Shown: piece by piece, positions 8,329-16,495 of the stretch
Position numbering within the stretch: the first letter of the stretch is position 1
Layout of the letters: the number at the start of each line of letters is the position of its first letter
NCBI RefSeq assembly: GCF_016862175.1
Contig: NZ_BOML01000031.1
Location: 1 to 64,000, forward strand
Direction: 5' to 3'
DNA length: 64,000 nt
Source of the DNA: Paractinoplanes durhamensis
GTDB taxonomy: Bacteria > Actinomycetota > Actinomycetes > Mycobacteriales > Micromonosporaceae
Notes under the pieces: generated by a model
The model's database searches: none
The model's input: only the letters and a program-made list of their open reading frames with translations
What the model was told of the DNA's origin: nothing
Made by a program: the position numbers and the translations under genes

Positions 8329-9222
8329 ATGCGCCGACTTCGGCACTGGGGACCGGGCCTGCTCCTGCTCTCCCCCTCGCTCATCCTGCTCGCCGTCTTC
8401 GTCTACGGGCTGATCGCCTGGACGACGAAGGTCTCCCTCTCCGACGAGCACAACGCTCGGGGGTCGAAGGGCTTCGTCGGGATCGACAACTACAAGAACC
8501 TGTTCACCAACGACATCCAGGACCGGTTCACCCACTCGCTGAAGAACCTGCTCATCTTCACGCTGGTGTTCCTGGTCGGCGCGATGCTCCTCGGCCTGCT
8601 CTGGGCGTTCCTGCTGGAGCGCGGCGTCCGCGGCGAGGGCTTCTTCCGCACCGTCTACCTGTTCCCGATGGCGGTCAGCTTCATCGCCTCCGGCGTGGTC
8701 TGGCGCTGGCTGATGAACCCGCTCAAGGGCGACGGCGCCGGCGGCCTCAACGCCGTGTTCGGCTCGCTGCATCTGGACTTCCTGCAGAGCACCTGGTGGA
8801 CCAACCCCGACTGGGGCATGGCCTCGATGGCGATGCCGGCCGTCTGGCAGCTCTCCGGCTACGTGATGGCGCTGTTCCTCGCCGGGTTCCGCGGCATCCC
8901 GCAGGAGCTGCGCGAGGCCGCGGCGATGGACGGCGCGAGTACCTACCGCCTCTACCGCAACGTCATCTTCCCGCAGCTGACGCCGGTAGCCCTCTCCGCG
9001 CTGATCATCCTCGGCCACATGTCGATGAAGATGTTCGACCTGATCATGAGCGTCTCCGGCCCGCAGTGGCTCACCGAGGTGCCCGCCATCTACGTCTGGC
9101 AGACCCTGCTGACCAGCGACTACGCCAAGTCGGCGGCGATCTCGATCGTCCTGCTCCTGCTGGTCGCGGTGGTCATCGTGCCGTACCTGATCTACACCAA
9201 CCGCGCGGAGAAGAACACATGA
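8329..9222 (+). CDS. Sugar ABC transporter permease 1 (MalF type)
   Basis: Inner-membrane permease of 297 aa with about six transmembrane helices, first at LLLLSPSLILLAVFVYGL. The cytoplasmic EAA loop that contacts the ATPase is clear: LREAAAMDGASTYRLYRNV. ATG 8329 follows GAGGAG with a 5-base spacer. The stop overlaps the next permease start in ATGA, so the two are translationally coupled. No ATPase gene is present in the operon; in this group of actinobacteria a shared MsiK-type ATPase encoded elsewhere commonly serves such importers. Confidence 0.94.
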   Translation: MRRLRHWGPGLLLLSPSLILLAVFVYGLIAWTTKVSLSDEHNARGSKGFVGIDNYKNLFTNDIQDRFTHSLKNLLIFTLVFLVGAMLLGLLWAFLLERGVRGEGFFRTVYLFPMAVSFIASGVVWRWLMNPLKGDGAGGLNAVFGSLHLDFLQSTWWTNPDWGMASMAMPAVWQLSGYVMALFLAGFRGIPQELREAAAMDGASTYRLYRNVIFPQLTPVALSALIILGHMSMKMFDLIMSVSGPQWLTEVPAIYVWQTLLTSDYAKSAAISIVLLLLVAVVIVPYLIYTNRAEKNT

Positions 9223-10103
9223 CGACGGTGACCGCACCGCCCGCCGCGGTGGAGAGCCTCGCGCCCCGCCGCAAGCCGAAGCGCTCCTTCGGCCCCGGGT
9301 CGATCGTCAAGTACGCCCTGGCGATCTTCTTCCTGATCGTCGTGCTGATGCCGCTCTACGTGCTGATCGTGACCAGCTTCAAGGCCGGCTCGGACATCGG
9401 CGTGACCAGCCAGTGGAACCTGCCGACGCACTGGACGACGGCGTCCTGGGGCAAGGCGTGGACGGCCCTGCGCCCGTCCTTCATCCGCACGTTCGAGCTG
9501 GCCATCCCGGTCGCGGTCATCTCGTCGGTGATCGGCGCCGCGAACGGTTTCGTGCTGTCCCGCTGGCGCTTCCCCGGCGCGGATGTCGTCTTCACGCTGA
9601 TCCTGTTCGGCATGTTCATCCCGTACCAGGCGGTGATGATCCCGCTGCGCGACATCGTGACCACGATCGGCATCGCGCCCGGCATCCCGACCCTGATCTT
9701 CGTGCACTGCGTCTACGGCATCCCGATCTGCACGCTGATCTTCCGCAACTACTACGCGACCACGGTCCCGGAGGAGCTGGTGGAGGCGGCCCGGGTCGAC
9801 GGGGCCGGCCTGCTGCGCACGTTCACCCGGATCATCCTGCCGATCTCGATCCCCGGCTTCGTGGTCACGGTCATCTGGCAGTTCACCTCGGCCTGGAACG
9901 ACTACCTCTTCGCGATCTTCCTGGCCAACACCCGGAACGGCCCGATCACGATCGCGCTCAATGCGCTGGCCGGCGCCCAGTCCCCCGACTACGCCGCGTC
10001 GATGGCCGGCGCGCTGATCACCTCGCTGCCGACGCTGCTGGTCTACGTGCTGCTCGGCCGGTGGTTCATCGGCGGTCTGATGGCCGGTTCGGTCAAGAGC
10101 TGA
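9219..10103 (+). CDS. Sugar ABC transporter permease 2 (MalG type)
   Basis: Second membrane subunit, 294 aa, about six helices. The EAA motif is LVEAARVDGAGLLRTFTRIILPI. It pairs with the preceding permease to form the channel. The N-terminus is a basic Pro-rich cytoplasmic stretch before the first helix (ALAIFFLIVVLMPLYVLIV). It is the last gene of the importer operon, followed at once by a strong hairpin at 10111. Confidence 0.94.
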   Translation: MTTVTAPPAAVESLAPRRKPKRSFGPGSIVKYALAIFFLIVVLMPLYVLIVTSFKAGSDIGVTSQWNLPTHWTTASWGKAWTALRPSFIRTFELAIPVAVISSVIGAANGFVLSRWRFPGADVVFTLILFGMFIPYQAVMIPLRDIVTTIGIAPGIPTLIFVHCVYGIPICTLIFRNYYATTVPEELVEAARVDGAGLLRTFTRIILPISIPGFVVTVIWQFTSAWNDYLFAIFLANTRNGPITIALNALAGAQSPDYAASMAGALITSLPTLLVYVLLGRWFIGGLMAGSVKS

Positions 10104-10110
10104 TCACGAT

Positions 10111-10141
10111 TCCCGGCACGCCCCTTCCAGGCGTGCCGGGA
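10111..10141 (+). terminator. Terminator of sugar importer operon
   Basis: Perfect 12-bp stem TCCCGGCACGCC / GGCGTGCCGGGA with a 7-base loop, 8 bases after the second permease stop. There is no T tract, as is common in this genome. Confidence 0.8.
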
Positions 10142-10201
10142 GGGGTGAATTGTCCGCATCGAATGATGCGCGATTCCGCCCCGGCCAATAGGGTTTCGGG
10201 C

Positions 10202-10543
10202 GTGACCACCGAGGACCAGCCGGCCGCCACCGGCTACGCAGCGCGGATGGCATTCGCCCTGCAGAAGGACCCGGCCGAACCCGCCCGCCGCACCCATCTC
10301 CACCTGAAGTTGACCGCCGTCACGCTGGCGTGGCTGGTCACCGTCCCGCTGCTGCTCCTGTTCGGCCTGACCGGCCGCCACCGCGGCGACCACATCTTCG
10401 ACCTGGCCGCCTTCCTGACCCTGCTGGGCCCGTTCGTCGCCGCGACGATGGCCACGAGGAACCGCCGCTTCGGCCTGGGCGGCGCCTACGTGGTGCTGAC
10501 CCTGCTGATGGTCCTGCCGGCCGCGGCGATCACCCGGCTGTAG
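10202..10543 (+). CDS. Small two-helix membrane protein
   Basis: Not recognised. About 113 aa with two or three hydrophobic segments (VTLAWLVTVPLLLLFGL, then two near the C-terminus) separated by a charged loop. The N-terminal 30 residues are hydrophilic. GTG 10202 is my choice; an in-frame ATG at 10166 would add 12 residues, and neither has a strong ribosome site. The 3' end overlaps the 3' end of the convergent TetR gene by 14 bases. Confidence 0.6.
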   Translation: MTTEDQPAATGYAARMAFALQKDPAEPARRTHLHLKLTAVTLAWLVTVPLLLLFGLTGRHRGDHIFDLAAFLTLLGPFVAATMATRNRRFGLGGAYVVLTLLMVLPAAAITRL

Positions 10544-11102
10544 CGTCCAGGGCCGGCGCCAGCGGTTCGAGCGCGGCCCGGATCAGCTCCGGCAGCGACC
10601 CGGACACCATCATCAGGCCGCCCGCCGGTTTCAGCCACCGCCGGAGCGCGACCTTCGCCGCGGCCCCGATCGCCGCCGCCAGCACCTCGGCGGTCTTCGC
10701 ATCCACTCCCCGACTGACGATGGCTTCGGTCAGCGGCCCCTCGATCCCGGCGGCCGTGTCGACGTAGCAGGCACGCAGCCCCGGATTGGTCGTGATCATC
10801 AGCATCGCGGCCGGGTCGCCGGGTTCGGTGTAATGCCCCACGACCGCGTCGGCAACGGCCGCGGCGAGCGGGCCGCCGGCGGCGAGGGCAGGCATTCGGG
10901 ATGCGGTCACCGCCGCGACGATCGCATGCTCCCGGCTCGGGAAGTAGTTGTTGTAGGTCCGCGGCGACACTCCCGCGGCATCGGCGATCTCGTCGACGCG
11001 TACGTTATCGGGCCCTTTCGCCAGCGCCAGCCGCAACGCCGCCTCCTGGAGCGCCACCCGGGTGGCCTGCTTCTTACGTTCGCGCAGCGATGTCACCGCC
11101 AC
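10530..11102 (-). CDS. TetR-family regulator
   Basis: One-component repressor of 190 aa. The N-terminal helix-turn-helix is clear (VDEIADAAGVSPRTYNNYFPSREH), followed by a helical ligand domain. It is divergent from the TIM-barrel gene at 11161; the 58-base gap holds two copies of a TGCGTGC(G/A)CGCAA site, one a perfect 14-bp palindrome. It most likely represses itself and that neighbour. The ligand is unknown. Confidence 0.9.
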   Translation of the reverse strand: MAVTSLRERKKQATRVALQEAALRLALAKGPDNVRVDEIADAAGVSPRTYNNYFPSREHAIVAAVTASRMPALAAGGPLAAAVADAVVGHYTEPGDPAAMLMITTNPGLRACYVDTAAGIEGPLTEAIVSRGVDAKTAEVLAAAIGAAAKVALRRWLKPAGGLMMVSGSLPELIRAALEPLAPALDATAG

Positions 11103-11109
11103 ATCTTAC

Positions 11110-11138
11110 TGCGTGCGCGCAAAGTTGCGTGCACGCAA
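11110..11138. promoter_or_regulatory. Tandem TetR operator
   Basis: Two direct copies of TGCGTGCRCGCAA at 11110-11122 and 11126-11138, 16 bases centre to centre. The second extends to the perfect palindrome TTGCGTGCACGCAA (11125-11138). They fill the gap between divergent tetR and TIM-barrel genes, so two TetR dimers may bind side by side and control both promoters. Confidence 0.75.
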
Positions 11139-11160
11139 TTTTGGACCTACCGTCGTCGCC

Positions 11161-12180
11161 ATGAGAGCCAAGGGAATGACCTACGACGCGGGCTGGGTGG
11201 TCGACGGCCGGAACTCAGTGCCGCACCTCGACCCGGACCTGACCCGGCGGGAGCTGACGATCATCCGCGACGACCTGCACTGCACCGCCGTCCAGATCGT
11301 CGGCGGCGACCCGGAACGCCTGGAGGCGGTGGCCCGCATCGCCACCGGCCTGGGCCTGGAGGTGTGGTTCACGCCGTACCCCCTGGATCTGTCCCTTCCG
11401 GAGATCCACGAGCTGCTCGTCGAGTGCGCTCGCCGGGCCGCGACGATCCCCGGCGAGGTGGTCTTCGTGGCCGGCGCGGAACTGACCATCATGAACCGAG
11501 GCTTCATCGACGGCGACCGCCTCCCGCAACGCCTGGCCCACCTGTTCGGCGACCCGGCCACCCGCCCGCAACGCATCGCCGAGGTCCAGGACCGCCTGGG
11601 CCGTTTCTTCCGCGCGACGGTCCCCGCGATCCGCGAGGTCTTCACCGGCAGGGTCACCTACGCGGCGATCCAGTACGAGGGCGTCGACTGGACCCAGTTC
11701 GACATCATCACCTTCGAGCTGATCCGCTCGGCCGGGGTGGCCGGCATGTTCCGCGAGGCCGTCCGCACCCTGGTCACCACAGCCGCCCCGAAACCACTGG
11801 CGATAACCGGCTTCGGCACGGCAACATGGCGCGGCGCCGGCGACGTGGCCCCACAGAGCATGGACATCATCGAGTACGACGAGGAGTCCGGCCTCCCGCT
11901 ACGCCTGAACGGCGTCTACGAGCGGGACGAGGAGGGCCAGGCCAGATACTTGGACGAGGTCTTGCAGGTCTTCGACAGCGAGGGCGTGGACAGCACCTTC
12001 ATCCACCTGTTCGCCCTGCACAACCTCCCCCACCGCCCCGACGGCGACCCACCGGACGACCTGGACCTGGCCAGCGGCGGCATAGTGAAGGTCTACGAGA
12101 ACCGAACCGGCACGACCTACCCCGACATGCCCTGGGAGCCGAAGGCCGCCTTCACCACGGTCGCCACCCGCTATGCCTGA
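11161..12180 (+). CDS. TIM-barrel glycosidase-like protein
   Basis: 339 aa, cytosolic, no signal peptide. I recall close actinobacterial relatives labelled 'abortive infection protein', but the sequence reads as a glycoside-hydrolase-like barrel: strands such as CTAVQIVGGDPERLEAVAR and LEVWFTPYPLDL, then VVFVAGAELTIMNRGF, VTYAAIQYEGVDWTQFDIITFE and LAITGFGTATWRGAGD. Whether it has hydrolase or defence activity is unproven; the older family name should not be taken as evidence. ATG 11161 lies just after the tandem TetR operator, so expression is probably inducible by the TetR ligand. Confidence 0.7.
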   Translation: MRAKGMTYDAGWVVDGRNSVPHLDPDLTRRELTIIRDDLHCTAVQIVGGDPERLEAVARIATGLGLEVWFTPYPLDLSLPEIHELLVECARRAATIPGEVVFVAGAELTIMNRGFIDGDRLPQRLAHLFGDPATRPQRIAEVQDRLGRFFRATVPAIREVFTGRVTYAAIQYEGVDWTQFDIITFELIRSAGVAGMFREAVRTLVTTAAPKPLAITGFGTATWRGAGDVAPQSMDIIEYDEESGLPLRLNGVYERDEEGQARYLDEVLQVFDSEGVDSTFIHLFALHNLPHRPDGDPPDDLDLASGGIVKVYENRTGTTYPDMPWEPKAAFTTVATRYA

Positions 12181-12210
12181 CCGACAAGACAGGCGCCAGC
12201 GTTTCGACCC

Positions 12211-12244
12211 CGAACGTCACGTTCGCGTGTAGTGGCGAAGCCAC
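12211..12244. repeat. Two short inverted repeats after TIM-barrel gene
   Basis: CGAACGT-C-ACGTTCG (12211-12225) and GTGGC-GAA-GCCAC (12232-12244), in the 268-base gap before the HicA-like gene. Either may end the upstream transcript or be a protein site. The rest of the gap is less GC-rich than its surroundings and has no convincing gene. Confidence 0.4.
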
Positions 12245-12408
12245 GTGATCGAGTCGACCAGGACGAGCGTCAAGCGCTACCGTCGCGTGTCCCGCCCTCG
12301 AGGATCGACCGCGTGCTTGCGCACTCGATGTCCGATCCTGTCCTCACGAACGAGGAACCCTGTGTGGGCGGTTGGTAGTTGGCAACTTCCCCGGTATTCA
12401 AGTTCAGC

Positions 12409-12423
12409 GGTTACCGGGTAACC
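12409..12423. promoter_or_regulatory. Palindrome before HicA-like gene
   Basis: GGTTACC-G-GGTAACC, a 15-base perfect inverted repeat centred 33 bases before the GTG of the HicA-like gene. The position fits autoregulation of a toxin-antitoxin operon. The binding protein is unknown. Confidence 0.5.
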
Positions 12424-12448
12424 TCTAAACGCGAAGGGCGTTTACTAA

Positions 12449-12667
12449 GTGTCACGGCCCAAACACGGGGTGAAGGAGCTTGAGGAGGTTCTCAAGCAGG
12501 CCGAACAGGCGGGATGGCGGGTAGAAGGTGGCGGAAGTAAACACTTCAAGATGAAGTGCCCATGCCCTGCAAAGCACATGAAGACCGTCTCAACGACACC
12601 GTCGAACCCGAACTACCTTCGTGATCTACTAGGTCAGCTCAAGCGCGCGACATGTTGGGAGGTGTAA
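12449..12667 (+). CDS. HicA-like mRNA interferase toxin
   Basis: 72 aa, the size and layout of HicA/YcfA toxins, which have a double-stranded RNA-binding-like fold and cleave mRNA. Visible features are the N-terminal helix (VKELEEVLKQAEQAGW), the conserved Gly-Ser-Lys-His-Phe-Lys segment with its probable catalytic His, and a C-terminal amphipathic helix (YLRDLLGQLKRA). CPCPAKH is a Cys-containing insertion where canonical HicA has a simple turn. GTG start with GAAGGGCG upstream. The next gene starts on the base after the stop. Codon use and base composition look lower in GC than the neighbours, suggesting recent acquisition. Confidence 0.7.
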   Translation: MSRPKHGVKELEEVLKQAEQAGWRVEGGGSKHFKMKCPCPAKHMKTVSTTPSNPNYLRDLLGQLKRATCWEV

Positions 12668-12982
12668 ATGAACGACATTCGCCTAGCGGTGGAGATGACG
12701 TTCGGCAGCACTCCGCATGGGACCGACGACCAGTTCGAGGAGTTCCTGGACGCCGTCCAAGAGCACTTGGAGTCGATCGGCCGCGAGGTCCAGCTGAGCG
12801 CCGCCCTCGCCGAGCGAACGACCGAGTTCGCCACGAGCGCGAACGGCACCGACGTCAACATGGCCATGGCCTACCTGTTGATGGACCTGCGCACGGCCCT
12901 TCATGCCGCCGGCTGCAACACCGCGAGCTGGCCGACGTTCGAGCCGACCTCCCAGGTCGTCCGGACCCTCCAAGGGGCCTGA
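12668..12982 (+). CDS. Possible antitoxin partner of HicA-like protein
   Basis: Not recognised by sequence. 104 aa, acidic N-terminal half (DDQFEEFLDAVQEHLESIG), a central TTEFATSANGTDVNMAMAYLLMDLRTA stretch, no helix-turn-helix and no HicB-type RNase-H-like start. ATG directly follows the toxin stop, so the two are co-translated. Position suggests it neutralises the toxin, but it does not look like HicB. It could instead be an unrelated co-transferred protein. Confidence 0.6.
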   Translation: MNDIRLAVEMTFGSTPHGTDDQFEEFLDAVQEHLESIGREVQLSAALAERTTEFATSANGTDVNMAMAYLLMDLRTALHAAGCNTASWPTFEPTSQVVRTLQGA

Positions 12983-13012
12983 CCTAGACCGGAGTTGCCT
13001 GATCGGCATGCC

Positions 13013-13669
13013 TCAGGAGCCGATCAGGCCGTCCTCGAAGGCGAGGATCACCAGCTGGACTCGGTCGCGGACGCCCAGCTTCGCTATCGCTCGGGTGATG
13101 TGGGTCTTTGCGGTCAGGGGGCTGATCACCAGTTCCTTGGCGATCTCGTCGTTGGACAGGCCGGTCGCCATCAGCCGCACCACCTCGCGCTCCCGGTCGG
13201 TCAGCACCGCCAGGCGGTCGCCGCCGGGGGACGCCGCGCAGGGCACCGGGCGGTGGGCGAACTGGCCGACCACCCGGCGCGTCACGCTCGGGGACAGCAG
13301 CGCGTCGCCCGCGGCCACCACCCGGACCGCCTGGCGTAGGCCGTCCGGGGCGATCTCCTTGGTGAGGAAGCCGCTGGCGCCGGCCGCCAGTGCCGCGAAC
13401 ACGTACTCGTCGGTCTCGAAAGTCGTCAGGATGATCACCCGGGTGTCCGACTCGGCGAGGATCTGGCGGGTGGCGGCGATGCCGTCCATGCCGGGCATCC
13501 GGATGTCCATCAGGATGACGTCCGGGTGCAGTTGCCGGGCGGTGCGGACGGCCTCGTCGCCGGTGGACGCCTCGCCGACGACCACGATTTCCTTGTCCCG
13601 GCGCAGCAGGCTGCGGAAACCGGCCCGGACCAGGTGCTGGTCGTCGGCGAGAAGAACGGAGATGGTCAT
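13013..13669 (-). CDS. NarL/LuxR-family response regulator
   Basis: 218 aa. Receiver domain with acidic pair near Asp 10, phospho-acceptor Asp 55 (VILMDIRMPG), Thr in ILTTFE and Lys in FLTKE. C-terminal LuxR-type helix-turn-helix (LTDREREVVRLMATGLSNDEIAKEL). It is co-directional with the histidine kinase, 8 bases after the kinase stop, and forms a two-component pair with it. The signal and targets are unknown. Confidence 0.93.
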   Translation of the reverse strand: MTISVLLADDQHLVRAGFRSLLRRDKEIVVVGEASTGDEAVRTARQLHPDVILMDIRMPGMDGIAATRQILAESDTRVIILTTFETDEYVFAALAAGASGFLTKEIAPDGLRQAVRVVAAGDALLSPSVTRRVVGQFAHRPVPCAASPGGDRLAVLTDREREVVRLMATGLSNDEIAKELVISPLTAKTHITRAIAKLGVRDRVQLVILAFEDGLIGS

Positions 13670-13677
13670 CGGGTTCC

Positions 13678-14757
13678 CTATCCGGCGGCGATCGGGATCG
13701 TCGCCCGTACGGTGAAACCGCTTCTGCCCGGACCGGCCGTGAGCGCGCCGCCGAGCGCGGCCACCCGCTCCCGCATGCCGGAGATGCCGTGGCCGTCGGT
13801 CATCGGTTCGGCGGCGCCGCGGCCATTGTCCTGCACGTCGACCACCACGCTCTGCGGTGCGTACCGCAGCGTCACCACCGCCCGTTGGGCGCCCGCGTGA
13901 CGCACCGTGTTGGTCAGCGACTCCTGCACGACCCGGACGACCGCGGTCGCGACCGCGGCCGGCACGTCGGCCCGCTCGCCGAACTCGGTGAGCGACACGT
14001 CGAGCCCGGCCGCCCGGATCTGCTCGACGATCCGGTCGAGCCCGCCCAGGTCGGTCGGTGGCACCCGGAGCACGCCGACCATCGACCTCAGGTCGGTCAT
14101 CGCCCGGCCGCGCACCTCCTGCGCCAGCCGCAGCGACTCCTTCGCCTCGGCCGGGTCGGTCTCGAACGCGTCCAGCGCCACGTTCAGGTGCACGCCGACG
14201 ACGGCGAGCGTGTGCGAGACGACATCGTGCAGGTCACGGGCGATCTCGACGCGTTCCTCGGCCCGCCGGCGGCCGGCCTCCAACTCCCGCTCGTGCTCGT
14301 CCTGCTCGAGCCGGCGGGCCACCTCGGTCCGCCAGCGCAGCGTGTTGCGGTAGGCGGTGGCGGCGGCCAGCACCGCGGCCACCCACAGGATCTCCCCGCC
14401 GACGTGGGCGAGCGCCCAGTCCGGGCCGTGGTCGAGGTCGACGAAGGCGTCCCAGCCGAACCCGTACGCAAGCCCGCAGCCCGCCGCGATGCTCGTGGCC
14501 CGGAGTCGCCCGCTCAGGGTGAGGGCCACCAGGGCGGCGGTGGCCGGCCAGACCCAGCCGGACCCGATCAGGTCGGCCGTATGGAACGCCGTCACCGACA
14601 GCATCGACACGACGAGCACGGTGCGTGGCCACCGGCGCAGGAACAGCATGAGGAGCGCCAGCCAGAGGGCCAGCGAGGCGGTGATGACGGTCTGCGTGTT
14701 GCCGCCGGTGATCGCGAGCCCGGCCGGCACACCCACCAGGGTGAGAATGAAGTTCAT
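13678..14757 (-). CDS. Membrane histidine kinase (HisKA_3)
   Basis: 359 aa. About four transmembrane helices in the first 135 residues, a coiled-coil linker (EVARRLEQDEHERELEAGR), then the HisKA_3 dimerisation box with phospho-His 177 in ARDLHDVVSHTLA. The HATPase domain has an N box (VVQESLTNTVRHA), DNGRG and GHGISGMRERV. The short sensory part suggests it detects a membrane or cell-envelope state. ATG 14757 is chosen since it begins just before the first helix; an upstream start would add 18 residues of unlikely composition. It phosphorylates the regulator encoded next. Confidence 0.9.
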   Translation of the reverse strand: MNFILTLVGVPAGLAITGGNTQTVITASLALWLALLMLFLRRWPRTVLVVSMLSVTAFHTADLIGSGWVWPATAALVALTLSGRLRATSIAAGCGLAYGFGWDAFVDLDHGPDWALAHVGGEILWVAAVLAAATAYRNTLRWRTEVARRLEQDEHERELEAGRRRAEERVEIARDLHDVVSHTLAVVGVHLNVALDAFETDPAEAKESLRLAQEVRGRAMTDLRSMVGVLRVPPTDLGGLDRIVEQIRAAGLDVSLTEFGERADVPAAVATAVVRVVQESLTNTVRHAGAQRAVVTLRYAPQSVVVDVQDNGRGAAEPMTDGHGISGMRERVAALGGALTAGPGRSGFTVRATIPIAAG

Positions 14758-14817
14758 GGCCGGGACGCTATTTCCGGTCGCCGGCCAGGCGCGTCGTCCC
14801 GGCGCAGTCACTGCCGG

Positions 14818-14835
14818 CTACACCGTTCGGTGTAG
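14818..14835. promoter_or_regulatory. Inverted repeat before two-component genes
   Basis: CTACACCG-TT-CGGTGTAG, a perfect 18-base inverted repeat 60 bases before the kinase start and 53 before the divergent SMI1/KNR4 gene. A plausible operator for the response regulator, acting on either promoter. Confidence 0.45.
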
Positions 14836-14887
14836 TGCCGCCTCCAGAGGGATACATCCCGGTCACTCACCCCGATAAGGTAACCGG

Positions 14888-15415
14888 GTGACCGCCGCGG
14901 AACTACTCGCCGCTTCCGGACGATTCCTCATCGCACCCGGACTCTCCGACCAGGAGCTATCGGCGACCGAGCACGAGTTCGGTTTCACCTTCGCCCCCGA
15001 GCACCGCGCCTTTCTGGCCGAGGGCATGCCGTCCGGCCGCGGCTGGCCGGATTGGCGCAGCCCCGACCGATTGGGCCTGCGTGAACGCCTGGCCTGGCCG
15101 GTCGAGGGCATCCTCTTCGACGTCGTGGAAAACAATTTCTGGTACGAAGGGTGGGGCTTCCGGCCGGAAAACGTCGCCGACGCGATGACGGCCGCGCGCG
15201 GCTATCTGGTGACCGCACCGCGAATGATCCCGGTCTATTCGCACCGCTATCTACCGGCCGCGATACCCGGCCACCCGGTCCTGTCGATCTATCAGACCGA
15301 CGTCGTCCACTACGGCAACGACCTCACCGATTGGCTGAACCGCGAATTCACCCTCGGAAAACCCGAGGACCAACAGGTCCGGGCATCGGTCACGTTCTGG
15401 CGAGACCTTTTATAG
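14888..15415 (+). CDS. SMI1/KNR4 family protein
   Basis: 175 aa. The N-terminal pattern of the SMI1/KNR4 (SUKH) superfamily is visible: LSDQELSATEHEFGFTFAPEHRAFL, then a GWPDWR segment and VENNFWYEGWG. Members include immunity proteins against secreted toxins as well as proteins of unknown role. No toxin gene is next to it, so an orphan immunity role is only a guess. GTG start; the preceding TAAGGTAACCGG is a modest ribosome site. Confidence 0.75.
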   Translation: MTAAELLAASGRFLIAPGLSDQELSATEHEFGFTFAPEHRAFLAEGMPSGRGWPDWRSPDRLGLRERLAWPVEGILFDVVENNFWYEGWGFRPENVADAMTAARGYLVTAPRMIPVYSHRYLPAAIPGHPVLSIYQTDVVHYGNDLTDWLNREFTLGKPEDQQVRASVTFWRDLL

Positions 15416-15478
15416 GTACGCGTGACGGGTCCCGCATTTTTGCGGCAGTTCCGTGCTGTTCGGGTTCAGAGCAGGCCG

Positions 15479-16435
15479 TCATTCCGCTTCGCGGCGCGCC
15501 TTGGCGCGCCGCTTTCCTTCGTGCATGGCCGCGACCCGGGCGACCGGAATGGTGTGCCCTTCCTCGACGAGCCCGCGGTCGAGCGGCTGCGGTGACGGCA
15601 TGGCCGCGGCCCACGGGTCGCGGTCGCCGATCAGCCCCGGCACGGTCTTGATGGTGAAGGCCGCCGGGTCCACCGTGTCCGCATCGTCCCAGTCGATCGG
15701 GAACGACACCCGCACCCCCGGCCGGACCCGCGGGCTGTAGGCCGCCACCACGGTCGCGCCGCCGGACCGGGTCGCGTCGAGGAAGACCTTGCCGTGCCGG
15801 TCGTCCCGGATGAACGCGGTGGTCGCCAGCTCCGGATCGAGCCGCTCGGCCCGTGCCGCGACCGCCCGGGTGGCCGCCGCGACCTCGTCGGCCGGCGCTT
15901 TCCCGTCGAGCGGCACGAACACGTGCACCCCTTTGGAGCCGCTGGTCTTCAACGCCCCGGCCATCCCGATGTCGGCGAGCACCCGCCGCACCAGCTTCGC
16001 CGCGGCGACCGCCGACCCGAAGCCGTCGCCCTCCGGCGGGTCCAGGTCCATGATCAGATGGGTGGGGTGGTGGTCGCCGGCCAGCATGAGCCCCGGGTGA
16101 TATTCGAGGGCCCGCTGGTTGCCGAACCACAGCAGCGTCCGCCGGTCGTTGCAGAGCCCGTAGGTCACCTTCCGGTGCGACGCCTCCGCCCACACCTCGG
16201 TCCGCGGCACCCACTCCGGCGTGTATTTCGGCAGGTTCTTCTGCATGAACTGCTCCTGCCCGCGCAGCAGCCGGATCACCGACAGCGGCCGCTGCCGCAG
16301 CACCGCGACAAATCGGTCACCGACCGCGTCGAGGTAGTCGATCAGGTCCCGTTTGGTCGCCCCGGCCCCCTCGAACAGCTCCTGGTCGAGGTTGGTCAGC
16401 TTGACCCCGTCGCGTTCCTCACCCGTCTCCGCCAC
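15479..16435 (-). CDS. Stand-alone LigD polymerase domain (AEP primase-like)
   Basis: 318 aa, matching the polymerase domain of bacterial NHEJ ligase D: LTNLDQELF start, RLLRGQEQFMQKNLPKY, WFGNQRALEYHPG, the metal-binding MDLDPPEG, LKTSGSKGVHVFVPL and FIRDDRHGKVFLD. It extends or fills DNA ends with nucleotides, favouring ribonucleotides in known relatives. No ligase or phosphoesterase domain is fused or adjacent, so it is a split-type LigD. GTG 16435 follows GGAGG at 8-base spacing. It is divergent from the hypothetical gene at 16496. Confidence 0.9.
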   Translation of the reverse strand: MAETGEERDGVKLTNLDQELFEGAGATKRDLIDYLDAVGDRFVAVLRQRPLSVIRLLRGQEQFMQKNLPKYTPEWVPRTEVWAEASHRKVTYGLCNDRRTLLWFGNQRALEYHPGLMLAGDHHPTHLIMDLDPPEGDGFGSAVAAAKLVRRVLADIGMAGALKTSGSKGVHVFVPLDGKAPADEVAAATRAVAARAERLDPELATTAFIRDDRHGKVFLDATRSGGATVVAAYSPRVRPGVRVSFPIDWDDADTVDPAAFTIKTVPGLIGDRDPWAAAMPSPQPLDRGLVEEGHTIPVARVAAMHEGKRRAKARREAE

Positions 16436-16495
16436 CCCGCCATCCTCCCCCGCGGGGTTGCCACGCGCTGCCCACCGCGGGAATGATCCGTCCCC

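Noticed and set aside
13013..14757. Two-component system controlling the HicA pair
   Set aside because: Genes are convergent with the HicA pair and no shared motif is present.
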